The notes under the pieces are model-generated. The model ran no database searches. It saw only the letters and a program-made list of their open reading frames with translations, and was not told where the DNA came from. From Compostimonas suwonensis (GTDB lineage Bacteria; Actinomycetota; Actinomycetes; Actinomycetales; Microbacteriaceae), in assembly GCF_002797855.1 (NCBI RefSeq), contig NZ_PGFB01000003.1, forward strand, positions 372,001-436,000: DNA of 64,000 bases. The letters run 5' to 3'. Shown here one piece after another: positions 43,907 to 52,020 of the stretch. The stretch's first letter is position 1. Every line of letters starts with the position of its first letter. The translations under genes and the position numbers were made by a program.

Positions 43907-43988
43907 GCTGCACCGGGTGTTCTCTGGATGAGCTGACGGTGCAGCACGCGGGCGACAGATCACGCCTGGTCTCGGATCTGTCGCCCGC
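43907..43988 (+). terminator. Double hairpin terminator after the capsid gene
   Basis: Hairpin 1: GCTGCACCG (43907-43915) with CGGTGCAGC (43937-43945). Hairpin 2: GCGGGCGACAGATC (43948-43961) with GATCTGTCGCCCGC (43975-43988), a perfect 14-bp stem. Together they would isolate capsid expression from the following genes. Confidence 0.8.
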
Positions 43989-44087
43989 ACCCATAGGGGG
44001 TTCGAATCTCTACGACCACCACCCCAGAACATTCCACCGGCAGTGATCTCCCCCATCCGAATCTGAACTGAACGAAAGCGGCGTGAG

Positions 44088-44531
44088 ATGCGTGAGCAGT
44101 CCGAGGAACGGCGCGCGAAGCAGCGCGAGTACTCACGGGCCCACCGTGAACGGAAGAGGGCCGCGGAGCGCGAGGCCGTGGCCGCCGCGTTGGCATCCAC
44201 CGAGCCGCCTGGCCCGCTCTCTGAGGCGCTCGACGCGGCGATCGCGGCTATGAAGTGGCTGGTGCCCTCGGACGGCGCTCTGGTCGCTCTGGCGCGTGAG
44301 CAAGCCCGGTACGCCGATGGACTGAACGCGATTGGCACGGCGGAGGCGCGTAGCCGCGGGCTTCGATTCATGGTGGTCCTGCAGCGCACACTCGCCGATC
44401 TCGGTGGCACCCCTCGCGTGCGGATGCAGCTCGAGCTTCGATCCGCTCGGGCGAAGGAGGCGCTGCAGGCGCAGCAAGTGAAGCGCTCCGACAATGTCAC
44501 CTCGATCAGGCCGGCAAAGCGTCGACGCTGA
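44088..44531 (+). CDS. Hypothetical phage protein, possible small terminase subunit
   Basis: This 147-residue basic protein has an Arg/Glu-rich N-terminal helix (EERRAKQREYSRAHRERKRAAERE). A helical middle follows, and then the string VVLQRTLADLGGTPRVRMQLELRSAR. A leucine-rich helix followed by L-G-x-TP-x-x-R recalls the C-terminal region of small terminase subunits of actinophages. The basic N-terminus fits DNA binding. The assignment is tentative. A TerS normally lies upstream of the capsid gene, whereas here it follows it. No ribosome binding site is strong (AAAGCGGCGTGAG). Confidence 0.45.
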   Translation: MREQSEERRAKQREYSRAHRERKRAAEREAVAAALASTEPPGPLSEALDAAIAAMKWLVPSDGALVALAREQARYADGLNAIGTAEARSRGLRFMVVLQRTLADLGGTPRVRMQLELRSARAKEALQAQQVKRSDNVTSIRPAKRRR

Positions 44532-44614
44532 TCACCCTCAACTGAACATCTCGCACACGATCACAGGTTCCCACCAGATCGCCCGCCCTAGACGGCGCGC
44601 TGAAGGGAACCGTC

Positions 44615-46741
44615 ATGGCAGCAGAAGGCTACGAGCTCGCGACGACCTGGATTCGGGTAGTTCCGACTCTTGAGGGTGTCGAGAAGAGCGTCGCTGACCA
44701 GTTTGTGGGTGCGTCGTCCACTGTCGAGAAGGAAGGCGACAAGGCAGCCGGCCGGTACTCGAAGGCTGCCAAGGCGGGACTGGCTGCCGCCGGTATCGGT
44801 GTCGCGGCCGGGGCGGCGTTCAAGGGCCTCTACGACGTCGGTGCGACTTTCGATGACCTGACTGACACGATCCGCACGGAGACCGGCGCTCAGGGCGACG
44901 CGCTCGACGGGCTCGTCGACATCGCGAAGGACGTCGGCTCGACGGTGCCGGCGGAGTTCGACAAGATCGGGCCCGTCGTCTCTGGACTGAACCAGCGGCT
45001 CGGTCTGTCGGGCGACGCCCTGGAGACGGTCGCGTCGCAGTATCTCGAAGCGGGACGCATTCTCGGCGAGGACGTCGACATCGACTCGACGTCGGCCGCG
45101 TTTAACGCGTTCGAGATCTCCGGCGACGGCGTCTCGACCGCGATGGATACCCTCTTTCAGGTGTCGCAGGCGACCGGTGTGGGGCTCAACCAGCTCGCGT
45201 CGGGAGCGCAGGCCGTCGCGCCCGCGATGCAGACCCTCGGTTTCAGTTTCGAAGACACCGTCGCGATGGTCGGCACGTTCGACAAGGCTGGCCTGAACTC
45301 CAGCGCGATCATGGCGTCGATGTCCAAGGGTATGGTCACGCTCGCGAAAGATGGTGAGCAGCCAGCCGAGGCGTACCGGCGGGTCGTCGGCGAGCTGCAG
45401 GGCTTCGTTGACACGGGGGATCAGGCGTCCGCGCTGGACCTCGCCTCCCAGGTGTTCGGTACGAAGGGTGCCGCGCAGTTCGTTGGCGCGTTGCAGTCCG
45501 GCGTGCTGAACATGGACGAACTCATGGCGTCCACCGGTGCGACCGGGGACACGATTCTCGGTGTTGGTGAGGACACGGCTGACTTCGCTGAGAAGTGGCA
45601 GATGGTCATGAACCAGGCCATGGTCGCGATCGAACCGCTCGCCACCGCGATCTTTACCGGACTCGGCGACGCCCTCACCGGCATCATGCCGTTCCTCGAA
45701 GACATCGGCGAATGGGTCGGCGATAACCAAGGCCTCTTCGGCATCATCGCCGTTGGAGTGGGTGCTCTGGCTGCTGCGTTCGTCGTCCTCGCGGTGACTC
45801 AGTGGGCCGTGAACGCTGCGATGTACGCCTCGCCAGTCACCTGGATCATCCTCGCGGTGATCGCGCTCGTGGCCGCGATCGTGCTCCTGGTCATGAACTG
45901 GGACACCGTCGTCAACTTCCTCACCGACACATGGAACGGATTCGTCGGCTGGATCGTCGGCGTGATGGAAGGCTTCGCCGGCTGGTGGAACGGTGTCTGG
46001 TCGGGCTTCCTCGGATTCGTCACCGATGTCTGGAACGGATTCGTCGGCTGGATCACAGACGGATTCAACCTTTTCCTTCTCGGCATGCAGATCATCGGCG
46101 CTGCGATCGCCGCATGGTGGAACGGGCTGTGGCAGGGCATCGCTGACTTCGTGATGGGGATCTGGAACGGGATCGTTGCCTTTGTCACCAGCTATATCAC
46201 CACGGTGCAGAACGTGATCGCTGCCGTGGGGGCCGCGATCGCCTCGGTGTGGAACGGAATTTGGTCCGGGATCTCGTCGTTCTTTAGCGGGATATGGGAC
46301 GGCATCATCGGCACGATCAACACGATTCGGGGCGCGTTCTCTTCGGCTTTCAACGGGATCGCGGACATCGTAGCCAGCGCTTTCAACGGCGTGGTCAACG
46401 TAGTGCGCGGGGTGATCAACAGCATCTCATCGCTCGTGAACGGGATCATCGACGGCATCAACGGAGTGGCCGGCGCGGTCGGTGGGGCGATCGGTATCGA
46501 CCTGTCGATTCCGAACATTCCGATGCTCGCAGACGGTGGCAGAATCACTGGCTCTGGTATCGCGATCGTTGGTGAGAACGGTCCGGAGCTCGTGCATCTG
46601 TCGGCGGGCGCTGTTGTTGATCCTGACATTGGAAAGCTCGAGGAGGGCCGCGTCTCCTCGGACTCGCAGCCTATTCAGTTGTTCCTCGATGGCCGTCTCG
46701 TGTTCGAGTGGTTCCGCGATCGTCAGAGGAGCTTGAAGTGA
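44615..46741 (+). CDS. Phage tail tape measure protein
   Basis: This 708-residue protein has an N-terminal region with YELATTWIRVVPTLEGVEKSVADQF and a TMP core domain (AAFKGLYDVGATFDDLTDTIRT ... QVFGTKGAAQFVGALQSG). Hydrophobic helices at about 375-430 and an array of tryptophan-containing repeats (WNGFVGWI, WWNGVWSGF, WNGIWSGI) spaced 11-30 residues apart follow. The C-terminal GGRITGSGIAIVGENGPELVHL is the usual TMP ending. It sets siphophage tail length. The gene is short for a TMP and would specify a tail of roughly 100 nm by the usual rule. No tail tube, assembly chaperone or baseplate genes accompany it. Confidence 0.92.
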   Translation: MAAEGYELATTWIRVVPTLEGVEKSVADQFVGASSTVEKEGDKAAGRYSKAAKAGLAAAGIGVAAGAAFKGLYDVGATFDDLTDTIRTETGAQGDALDGLVDIAKDVGSTVPAEFDKIGPVVSGLNQRLGLSGDALETVASQYLEAGRILGEDVDIDSTSAAFNAFEISGDGVSTAMDTLFQVSQATGVGLNQLASGAQAVAPAMQTLGFSFEDTVAMVGTFDKAGLNSSAIMASMSKGMVTLAKDGEQPAEAYRRVVGELQGFVDTGDQASALDLASQVFGTKGAAQFVGALQSGVLNMDELMASTGATGDTILGVGEDTADFAEKWQMVMNQAMVAIEPLATAIFTGLGDALTGIMPFLEDIGEWVGDNQGLFGIIAVGVGALAAAFVVLAVTQWAVNAAMYASPVTWIILAVIALVAAIVLLVMNWDTVVNFLTDTWNGFVGWIVGVMEGFAGWWNGVWSGFLGFVTDVWNGFVGWITDGFNLFLLGMQIIGAAIAAWWNGLWQGIADFVMGIWNGIVAFVTSYITTVQNVIAAVGAAIASVWNGIWSGISSFFSGIWDGIIGTINTIRGAFSSAFNGIADIVASAFNGVVNVVRGVINSISSLVNGIIDGINGVAGAVGGAIGIDLSIPNIPMLADGGRITGSGIAIVGENGPELVHLSAGAVVDPDIGKLEEGRVSSDSQPIQLFLDGRLVFEWFRDRQRSLK

Positions 46742-46766
46742 AGTTGCAGGTGGGTACCGTTGAGCT

Positions 46767-47000
46767 ATGCGACTCCTGCGGAAAGGCCCTATATTAACCA
46801 CCCGCCGTGCTGCGGAGTACTGCGGACTTGCCGAGCAGACGTTGCGGAACCTGCTGCACGAGCGGCGTGGGCCGAAGGCGTACAAGCAGGGCCGGCTGAA
46901 TGCGTTCTACGCAGACGACTTGGACGAGTGGTTGGCGACGCGCATCAGCGATCCCGATGCGCCGGTCGGCAAAAAGTCCGCCCGCGCGACAACAATTTGA
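46767..47000 (+). CDS. Helix-turn-helix (AlpA/MerR-like) protein beside attR
   Basis: This 77-residue DNA-binding protein reads LTTRRAAEYCGLAEQTLRNL, LHERRGPKAYKQGRLNAFYADDLDEWLA. It has the same fold as the excisionase-like protein at 39443 and so is a second recombination directionality factor or regulator candidate. It lies 110 nt from attR. Confidence 0.7.
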   Translation: MRLLRKGPILTTRRAAEYCGLAEQTLRNLLHERRGPKAYKQGRLNAFYADDLDEWLATRISDPDAPVGKKSARATTI

Positions 47001-47109
47001 CAACACTCGGGCGAGTAGTGACATGATCCGGGTCTATCCCAGTGATTCAAAATAGCTCTATAACCAGCCACTTAAGTGTTGGCTCGTGCTAGTCCGGGGG
47101 GAGGTAGGA

Positions 47110-47135
47110 GGGTTCGAGTCCCACCGGGGGTACCG
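47110..47135 (+). other. attR core of the integrated element
   Basis: A 26-base copy identical to attL (37498-37523) without the rest of the tRNA. The junction with chromosomal DNA is followed after 3 nt by the arsenate reductase stop codon. Confidence 0.9.
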
Positions 47136-47138
47136 GAT

Positions 47139-47552
47139 TCATCGAGGCGGGTTGTTCAGCAGCCCTCGGAGAAGCAGCTCGACGCGGCGCTTGATCTCGT
47201 CTCGGATCGGCCGCACGCGATCGATCGGGAGCCCGCTCGGGTCGGTGAGATCCCAATCCTCGTACCGTTTTCCCGGGAAGATCGGGCAGACGTCCCCACA
47301 GCCCATCGTGATGACGACATCGGAGTCGCGCACCGCCTCCGTCGTCATCAGCTGCGGCACGCCCTCGGAGATGTCGATGCCCTCCTCGGCCATGGCCGCG
47401 ATCGCGACCGGATTGATCTGGTCGCCCGGCTCGGAGCCGCCCGACCGCACCTCGACGGCGCCGTCGGACAGGGCGCGCGCGTAGCCGGCCGCCATCTGGC
47501 TTCGCCCGGCGTTGTGGACGCACACGAACAGCACTCTCGGTCTCTCGGTCAT
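47139..47552 (-). CDS. arsC: Arsenate reductase, low-molecular-weight phosphatase fold (mycothiol-dependent type)
   Basis: This 137-residue enzyme has the P-loop VCVHNAGRSQMAAGY (Cys-x5-Arg-Ser) near residue 12. It shows a conserved Cys pair in ITMGCGDVCPIFPGK and the catalytic Asp in the YEDWDLTDPSG loop. It converts arsenate to arsenite with mycothiol/mycoredoxin in actinobacteria. Start 47552 (MTERPRVLFVC) has GAGGAG upstream. No arsB/acr3 or ArsR gene is adjacent. The gene ends 3 nt from attR, so integration of the element brought its 3' end next to phage DNA but did not change the coding region. Confidence 0.9.
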   Translation of the reverse strand: MTERPRVLFVCVHNAGRSQMAAGYARALSDGAVEVRSGGSEPGDQINPVAIAAMAEEGIDISEGVPQLMTTEAVRDSDVVITMGCGDVCPIFPGKRYEDWDLTDPSGLPIDRVRPIRDEIKRRVELLLRGLLNNPPR

Positions 47553-47659
47553 GGGCGCTCCTCGTCTGGCATCGGCAGTCGTAACGAGTCTGCACGACTT
47601 TCCCTCAGTACTCGATGCATCGGTCGACGCGCCGCTGTGCATGCCGATCCGTCGCGGCC

Positions 47660-48313
47660 TCAGCTACGGCGCTTCGCGAGGATCGAGGTCCACCACCAGA
47701 GCAGGCCGGCTGCGACAGCGGTGGCGAGGGTGACGAGCACGGCGACGAGCAGCTCGGGCGCACCGGCATCCGGGGTCTCCAGCAGTTCGATCGTGAGCCG
47801 CAGGGGCGGAAGGTGCGGGATCGTGATCAGGGCGAGGACGATCAGGAGCGCCCAGACGAGTGTGAAGCCGATTCGTTGGACGAGGGGGCGGGAGAGCGCG
47901 GCGGCGATGGTCACCCCCGTGATGCACGCGACGAGGTGAGCCAGGATGGCGAGCATCAACCCGCCTGCCTGCAGCCCCGACGGGTCGTGGAGGTAGGCGT
48001 AGACGATCGAGAGCGGCGCCAGGGCGAGAGCGGCCAGAAGCGCCCCGAGGAGCAGTGCGATCCGGTGACGGACCGGTCCGCCCTGAGCAGCGCCGAGCGA
48101 CGCCTTCTGCGAGGCGGGCTCGCTGTTGAGGGTCGCCAGCGCGAGCCAGGCGGAGACCGGCAGGAGCAGAATCGCACCGAGGCTGAGCGAGTCGACCGCC
48201 GGCGCCTGAGGCGGGTAGGCGATTGCGATCGCGAGCAGGAAGACGAGCCACGGCGGCACCCAGAGCTGCGAGAGGCTGCAGCGGGTGACCGTGTACCGGA
48301 CGTCGCTAAGCAT
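47660..48313 (-). CDS. ABC transporter membrane protein
   Basis: This 217-residue protein has about six hydrophobic segments (for example LVFLLAIAIAYPP, LSLGAILLLPVSAWLAL, LVWALLIVLALITI, LVAVLVTLATAVAAGLLWWW). No soluble domain is present. The start overlaps the stop of the ATPase gene by 8 nt, so the two form one transporter of ABC-2 topology. The substrate is unknown. Confidence 0.8.
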   Translation of the reverse strand: MLSDVRYTVTRCSLSQLWVPPWLVFLLAIAIAYPPQAPAVDSLSLGAILLLPVSAWLALATLNSEPASQKASLGAAQGGPVRHRIALLLGALLAALALAPLSIVYAYLHDPSGLQAGGLMLAILAHLVACITGVTIAAALSRPLVQRIGFTLVWALLIVLALITIPHLPPLRLTIELLETPDAGAPELLVAVLVTLATAVAAGLLWWWTSILAKRRS

Positions 48314-49196
48314 CGCCGTCCTCTGAGCGCACGTCTGTCACACTCCAGCCGCTCTGCAGGAGCTCGAGGAGGAGGGCGTCCTTCTCGGCGGCCTCGACGC
48401 GGATGCGCACCTCGTCGGAGTGGAGGTCGGCGCTCGTGCGCGCATCCGTGGGCGCGTCGACCTGTGCTGTGCGGAATTCGCTGAGCGGGGGCAGGCGCCC
48501 AGCGGGATCGGTCCCGGTCGGCCGGGCCAGGATCCGGAAGCGTCGGGACCGGGGTGTGCGTTGGCGCGCCTCCGCAGTCGCGACCCGTCCCTCGTTCACC
48601 CGGAGGAGGTTCTGCGCATCGTCGATCACGCCGGGCTCGTGCTCGGTCGAGACGACGAGGCCGCCTTGCGCGGCACGATCACGGATGAGCTGCGAGAGCG
48701 TCGGCCAGGCCGAGATCTCCAGGCCCGTCCTCGGCTCGTCGAGCACGATGAGCTCGTGGTCGGCCACAAAGACCTGTGCGATCCCGACCTTCTGCAGATT
48801 GCCCTTGCTCAGTGTGCCGAGTCGATGCCGCGGGGTCGGCCGGATGACGAGCAGCTCCATCAGCTCCTCGGTGCGAGCACGGGCCCGAGCCGTGGTCAGG
48901 CCGCTGATCCGCCCGATGTGTCTCAGATACGCATCCGCCCGCATGAGCGGTGGGGGAGTGAAGCGCTCCGGCAGGTAGCCGACACGTCGGGGGATACCGC
49001 GCAGCCGCCCCGACGTCGGCTGCGCGACTCCGGCGATCAGGCGGAGCAGCGTGGACTTTCCCGAGCCGTTGGCCCCTTCGATGACGAAGGACGTTCCAGG
49101 TGCCAGGGCGAGGTCGACCTCGCGAAGCACCGTGCGGTCCCCGTATCGCTTCGTCACCTGATCGAGCTCGATGGGCAGCACTGCTTCTCCGGTCAT
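48306..49196 (-). CDS. ABC transporter ATP-binding protein
   Basis: This 296-residue protein has Walker A EGANGSGKST, the Q-loop region GYLPERF, signature LSKGNLQKVGIAQ, Walker B LIVLDEPRTGLE and H-loop VSTEHEPG. A C-terminal extension of about 90 residues has an ACT-like end (VRIRVEAAEKDALLLELLQSGW). The signature uses K-G-N instead of G-G-Q, as in ABC-2 exporters. It is the middle gene of a three-gene cluster with the membrane proteins at 47660 and 49208. Confidence 0.88.
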   Translation of the reverse strand: MTGEAVLPIELDQVTKRYGDRTVLREVDLALAPGTSFVIEGANGSGKSTLLRLIAGVAQPTSGRLRGIPRRVGYLPERFTPPPLMRADAYLRHIGRISGLTTARARARTEELMELLVIRPTPRHRLGTLSKGNLQKVGIAQVFVADHELIVLDEPRTGLEISAWPTLSQLIRDRAAQGGLVVSTEHEPGVIDDAQNLLRVNEGRVATAEARQRTPRSRRFRILARPTGTDPAGRLPPLSEFRTAQVDAPTDARTSADLHSDEVRIRVEAAEKDALLLELLQSGWSVTDVRSEDGDA

Positions 49197-49207
49197 CGGG
49201 CGGTCGC

Positions 49208-49714
49208 TCAGGATGCCGGGGAATCAGCGGGCGCGGCATCCTCCGCCCTTTTCAGAGCCCGATCGGTCAGCACCAGCCGGAAGGTCGCGTGCCCCACGCA
49301 CAGCAGCGAGATGAGCACAACGAGCACTGCGAAGACCCACCACGGCCACTCGAAGAGCTCCGTCGTCTCCCAGGTCTCCTTGAAGGCGATGAGAAAGGCT
49401 CCGAAGGCGACGATGAGCCAGCCGGTCGCTTTGTTGACGAAGCTGAGCGCCTGCATCCGCTGCTCGGGTTTGAGAGCGCGCATAAGGGCCTCGCTGTGGT
49501 CGCGGGCCCTCCGCCGCTGGAGCACGTAGGCCACGGGCGGAAGCAGCCACCACCACGGCGAGAGCCTCGGCGGCGATGCGACTGCGGATACCGCCTGCTC
49601 GATCTGATCCCTGTCGAACTCCTGCTCCCTCAGCTCGATCGCGGCCTGGTAGATCGGGCCGGCCACGAGCAGCCAGCCGCCGACGGCCCCGCAGATCGCG
49701 ATCACATAGTCCAT
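49208..49714 (-). CDS. Membrane protein linked to the ABC transporter
   Basis: This 168-residue protein has an N-terminal segment (YVIAICGAVGGWLLVAGPIY), a cytoplasmic charged stretch, and two or three more membrane helices (WWWLLPPVAYVL, ATGWLIVAFGAFLIAF, WWVFAVLVVLISLLCVG). It lies 12 nt upstream of the ATPase gene. ATG 49714 follows GGGAGAG. It was not recognised; it may be a third subunit of the transporter. Confidence 0.75.
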   Translation of the reverse strand: MDYVIAICGAVGGWLLVAGPIYQAAIELREQEFDRDQIEQAVSAVASPPRLSPWWWLLPPVAYVLQRRRARDHSEALMRALKPEQRMQALSFVNKATGWLIVAFGAFLIAFKETWETTELFEWPWWVFAVLVVLISLLCVGHATFRLVLTDRALKRAEDAAPADSPAS

Positions 49715-49816
49715 GGATGTCACTCTCCCAGAAGAACACGGATGCCGCGACAAACGCCCTGCCCGCGTGCGACGTGCGGGGAGCCGGTCACCCGCAACGG
49801 GCTCGTGGATGGCACA

Positions 49817-51115
49817 ATGTGGACCGTGCGGGCGATCGAGGCGAGGGGCTGGGGGCTGCTCGTCGGCCTCGCCGTCGTGAGCGTCGCCCTGTTCGCGCTG
49901 TACTCGGGTGTGCTGTCGGTGCTGCTTCCCGCTCAGCTCGCCGAGATCGATCCGGAGGGCAAGGTCGCCGCGCTCGCCGTGGTGACCTCGGTCTCCTTCG
50001 CCGTGACCGCTCTCGCCCAGCCCGTCTTCGGGGCGCTCAGCGACCGCACCAGGACGCGCTGGGGGCGCCGCGTGCCGTGGATGCTCGCCGGTGCGGTGGT
50101 CGGCGGAGCGACCGTCGGAGCCATGGGCGGCGCCGAGACCGTGGCCGCTCTGACCGTGCTGTGGGCGGTCGGCCAGTTCTCGCTCAACGGGCTCGACATC
50201 GCCTCATCCGTATATCTGGTCGATGCGTTTCCGGCGCGCCGACGGGGGAGCGTCGCCGGTGTCCTCGGGATGTCGGCGATCGTCGGCGGCGCGATCGGCG
50301 TCGTGGCGGTGGGACGGTTCTCCGCAGAGCCTGCCGCGGGGTATTGGCTGCTGGCGGCGGCCGTCATCGTGGCCGTGGTGCTGTTCGCGGTGATCCTCCG
50401 GGAGCCGGAGGGGCGCGAGCCGTCGGGGGCGCGCGAGCGCGAGCCGTTCCGGCTGAGGGTGTTCCTCGGCGGGTTCCTCGTCGATCCGCGGCGTCACCCG
50501 GACTTCCTCTGGGTCCTCCTGTGGCGCCTCGGCTTCGCCATCGCCTACGGCAGCGTCTACGGCTACCTCCTCTACGTCCTGACCGACTACGTGGGCGTCG
50601 GCCCCGCAGAGGCCGCCGAGCTGGTCGGCCGTGCGACCGTCGTCGGCGGTGCGGGTGTGGTCGTCGCGGTCCTGGCCGGCGGATGGCTCAGCGACCGGCT
50701 CGGTCGTCGCAAGCCGTTCATCCTCGTGGCCTGCGCGCTCGTCGTCGGGGCGAACGTGATCCCGCTGGTCATGCCCACGACCGAGGGCATCCTCGTGCTG
50801 GCGGCCTGCATGGGCGCGGCCATGGGTCTGGCGATCGCGTGCGGCACCGCGCTGGCGAGCCAGGTGCTGCCCGCACCGGACGAGCACGCGGCTCGTGGCC
50901 TCGGCATCGTCAACTTCGCGACGAACGTGGGGCAGGCGATTGCGCCGCTCGTCGCGGCATCCGTGATCGCGGTGAGCGGCTACCCGGCGCTCTTCGTGGT
51001 GAGCGCGGCGGTGATGCTCGTGTCCGCGGCCGCGATCCTCCCCGTGAAGGAATCCGGGCGAGCGGCCGCGACCGATGCGGTCGCGCTGTCGGGGCGCTCC
51101 GGCTCGCAGCAGTAG
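49817..51115 (+). CDS. MFS transporter
   Basis: This 432-residue protein has 12 predicted membrane segments. Motif A occurs twice: FGALSDRTRTRWGRRVPWM and GGWLSDRLGRRKPFI, the latter after the long central loop. It is clearly related to the MFS protein at 56205: both have the ExPDFxW-type loop (HPDFLWVLLWRLGFA), ASQVLPAP and GLGIVNFATNVGQAIAPL. The substrate is unknown, perhaps a sugar or glycoside by comparison with its operon-linked paralogue. ATG 49817 is chosen as the start just before the first helix. Confidence 0.85.
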   Translation: MWTVRAIEARGWGLLVGLAVVSVALFALYSGVLSVLLPAQLAEIDPEGKVAALAVVTSVSFAVTALAQPVFGALSDRTRTRWGRRVPWMLAGAVVGGATVGAMGGAETVAALTVLWAVGQFSLNGLDIASSVYLVDAFPARRRGSVAGVLGMSAIVGGAIGVVAVGRFSAEPAAGYWLLAAAVIVAVVLFAVILREPEGREPSGAREREPFRLRVFLGGFLVDPRRHPDFLWVLLWRLGFAIAYGSVYGYLLYVLTDYVGVGPAEAAELVGRATVVGGAGVVVAVLAGGWLSDRLGRRKPFILVACALVVGANVIPLVMPTTEGILVLAACMGAAMGLAIACGTALASQVLPAPDEHAARGLGIVNFATNVGQAIAPLVAASVIAVSGYPALFVVSAAVMLVSAAAILPVKESGRAAATDAVALSGRSGSQQ

Positions 51116-51149
51116 CCGCGCCGGGGCTCGTCAGAGCGGCCGGGCCCGC

Positions 51150-51605
51150 TCAGGGCTCGTCGGTCCAGGCGACGGAGAGGATCTTCCAGACGCCGGCGTG
51201 CTTGATGAAGCTGGATGCCTTGACGCCGCTGCCGCTGTTGGGCTCGCCGTCGAGCAGGCCCTCCTTCGAGTAGCTGCTCCAGCGCTGCGCGATCGTGCCG
51301 GCGATCGTCGTCGTGGCGGAGGTCTCCCACTCGGAGAATCCTCGGAGCCTGCCGTTCGTGAGGAGCTCGCGGCGTGGGGCGATGAACTCGTCGACGGTGT
51401 AGACCAGCGGCGTGCCGGCATCCATCTTGACGATTCTCGCCTCGGGGGTGAAGAGACGTGCGAGCCGCTCGAAGCGGTCGGCGCCGGGCTCGACGGCTTC
51501 GGCGTGATCGGCGGCCCGATCGACTCGCACATCCGCACTGCGGAACGCCGCGAAGAACTCGCGCGTGATGTCGTCGATGGCCGCGCGGTCGTGCTCGTCG
51601 CTCAT
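51150..51605 (-). CDS. SnoaL/DUF4440-like protein (NTF2 fold)
   Basis: This 151-residue cone-shaped NTF2-like fold protein has FFAAFRSADVRVDRAADHAEAV, FERLARLFTPEARIVKM and the closing beta strands KASSFIKHAGVWKILSVAWTDEP. Such proteins are ligand-binding or small enzymes; no catalytic set could be assigned. A leaderless promoter (TAGGAT plus 6 nt) precedes ATG 51605. Confidence 0.75.
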   Translation of the reverse strand: MSDEHDRAAIDDITREFFAAFRSADVRVDRAADHAEAVEPGADRFERLARLFTPEARIVKMDAGTPLVYTVDEFIAPRRELLTNGRLRGFSEWETSATTTIAGTIAQRWSSYSKEGLLDGEPNSGSGVKASSFIKHAGVWKILSVAWTDEP

Positions 51606-51617
51606 TCCTCGATCCTA
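51606..51617 (-). promoter_or_regulatory. Leaderless promoter of the SnoaL-like gene
   Basis: On the minus strand TAGGAT (51617-51612) is followed by 6 nt and ATG 51605. Confidence 0.5.
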
Positions 51618-51679
51618 TCGACGTCGTGCTCGGTGGGGCTCAGCCGACGATCGCGCTGGGCAAGCCCGCCGGTGCGACG

Positions 51680-51691
51680 TAGGCTGCAAGC
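51680..51691 (+). promoter_or_regulatory. Leaderless promoter of the 68-residue gene
   Basis: TAGGCT (51680-51685) is followed by 6 nt and ATG 51692. Confidence 0.5.
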
Positions 51692-51898
51692 ATGGACGCC
51701 GAGAAACCGGACTACCGCTCCCTGCCGCCGCAGATCACGTCCGAAGACCTGGTCGTCGAGGTGCAGGCGCTCCCCGACGAACAGGATGCCCCTCAGCAGG
51801 AGTTGATCTTTCGTGTCGTCACGCCGCGTCTCGATCGGATCCATCTGCCGGGAAAGCCACCGCACGGCGCGGGGCACGGGGGCGACAAAGAACTCTGA
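51692..51898 (+). CDS. Small hypothetical protein
   Basis: This 68-residue acidic N-terminal half (DAEKPDYRSLPPQITSEDLV) leads into a Pro/His/Gly-rich tail. It was not recognised; there is no signal peptide or membrane segment. The promoter spacing suggests it is a real leaderless gene. It is followed by a strong hairpin. Confidence 0.6.
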   Translation: MDAEKPDYRSLPPQITSEDLVVEVQALPDEQDAPQQELIFRVVTPRLDRIHLPGKPPHGAGHGGDKEL

Positions 51899-51984
51899 CG
51901 GGTGCTTCGGGTGCTGTGTCAACCCCTTTCCCGCGGATCGGCCACCGTGCTTGTGTGGGGTCTCGCGGTCGGGGGACCGCGGTG

Positions 51985-52020
51985 GGCGGAAGCCGTGGGG
52001 ACACTACCGCGGCTTCCGCC
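51985..52020. terminator. Bidirectional hairpin
   Basis: GGCGGAAGCC (51985-51994) pairs perfectly with GGCTTCCGCC (52011-52020). The stem extends inward by several pairs. It lies between the small gene at 51692 and the end of the monooxygenase pseudogene on the minus strand. Confidence 0.7.

Larger units (their letters stand above)
37498..47135. mobile_element. 9.6-kb tRNA-integrated phage-like element (satellite or reduced prophage)
   Basis: It is bounded by a 26-bp direct repeat that is part of a tRNA gene. Next to attL is the integrase, then a leftward repressor and a rightward early region (excisionase, DUF6907, second recombinase, replication-like gene, small ORFs). The late side holds only a capsid gene, a TerS-like gene and a tape measure gene, and a small HTH gene lies beside attR. 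Large terminase, portal, protease, head-tail connectors, tail tube, baseplate and lysis genes are absent. G+C is lower than in flanking DNA. The layout resembles phage satellites, but a deletion derivative of a siphophage is equally possible. Confidence 0.85.

Noticed and set aside
43990-44022. tRNA-like T-arm sequence (GGGGGTTCGAATCTCT) after the capsid terminator
   Set aside because: The flanking bases do not form a T-stem or acceptor stem and no anticodon arm precedes it; coincidence or a decayed tRNA fragment cannot be told apart.
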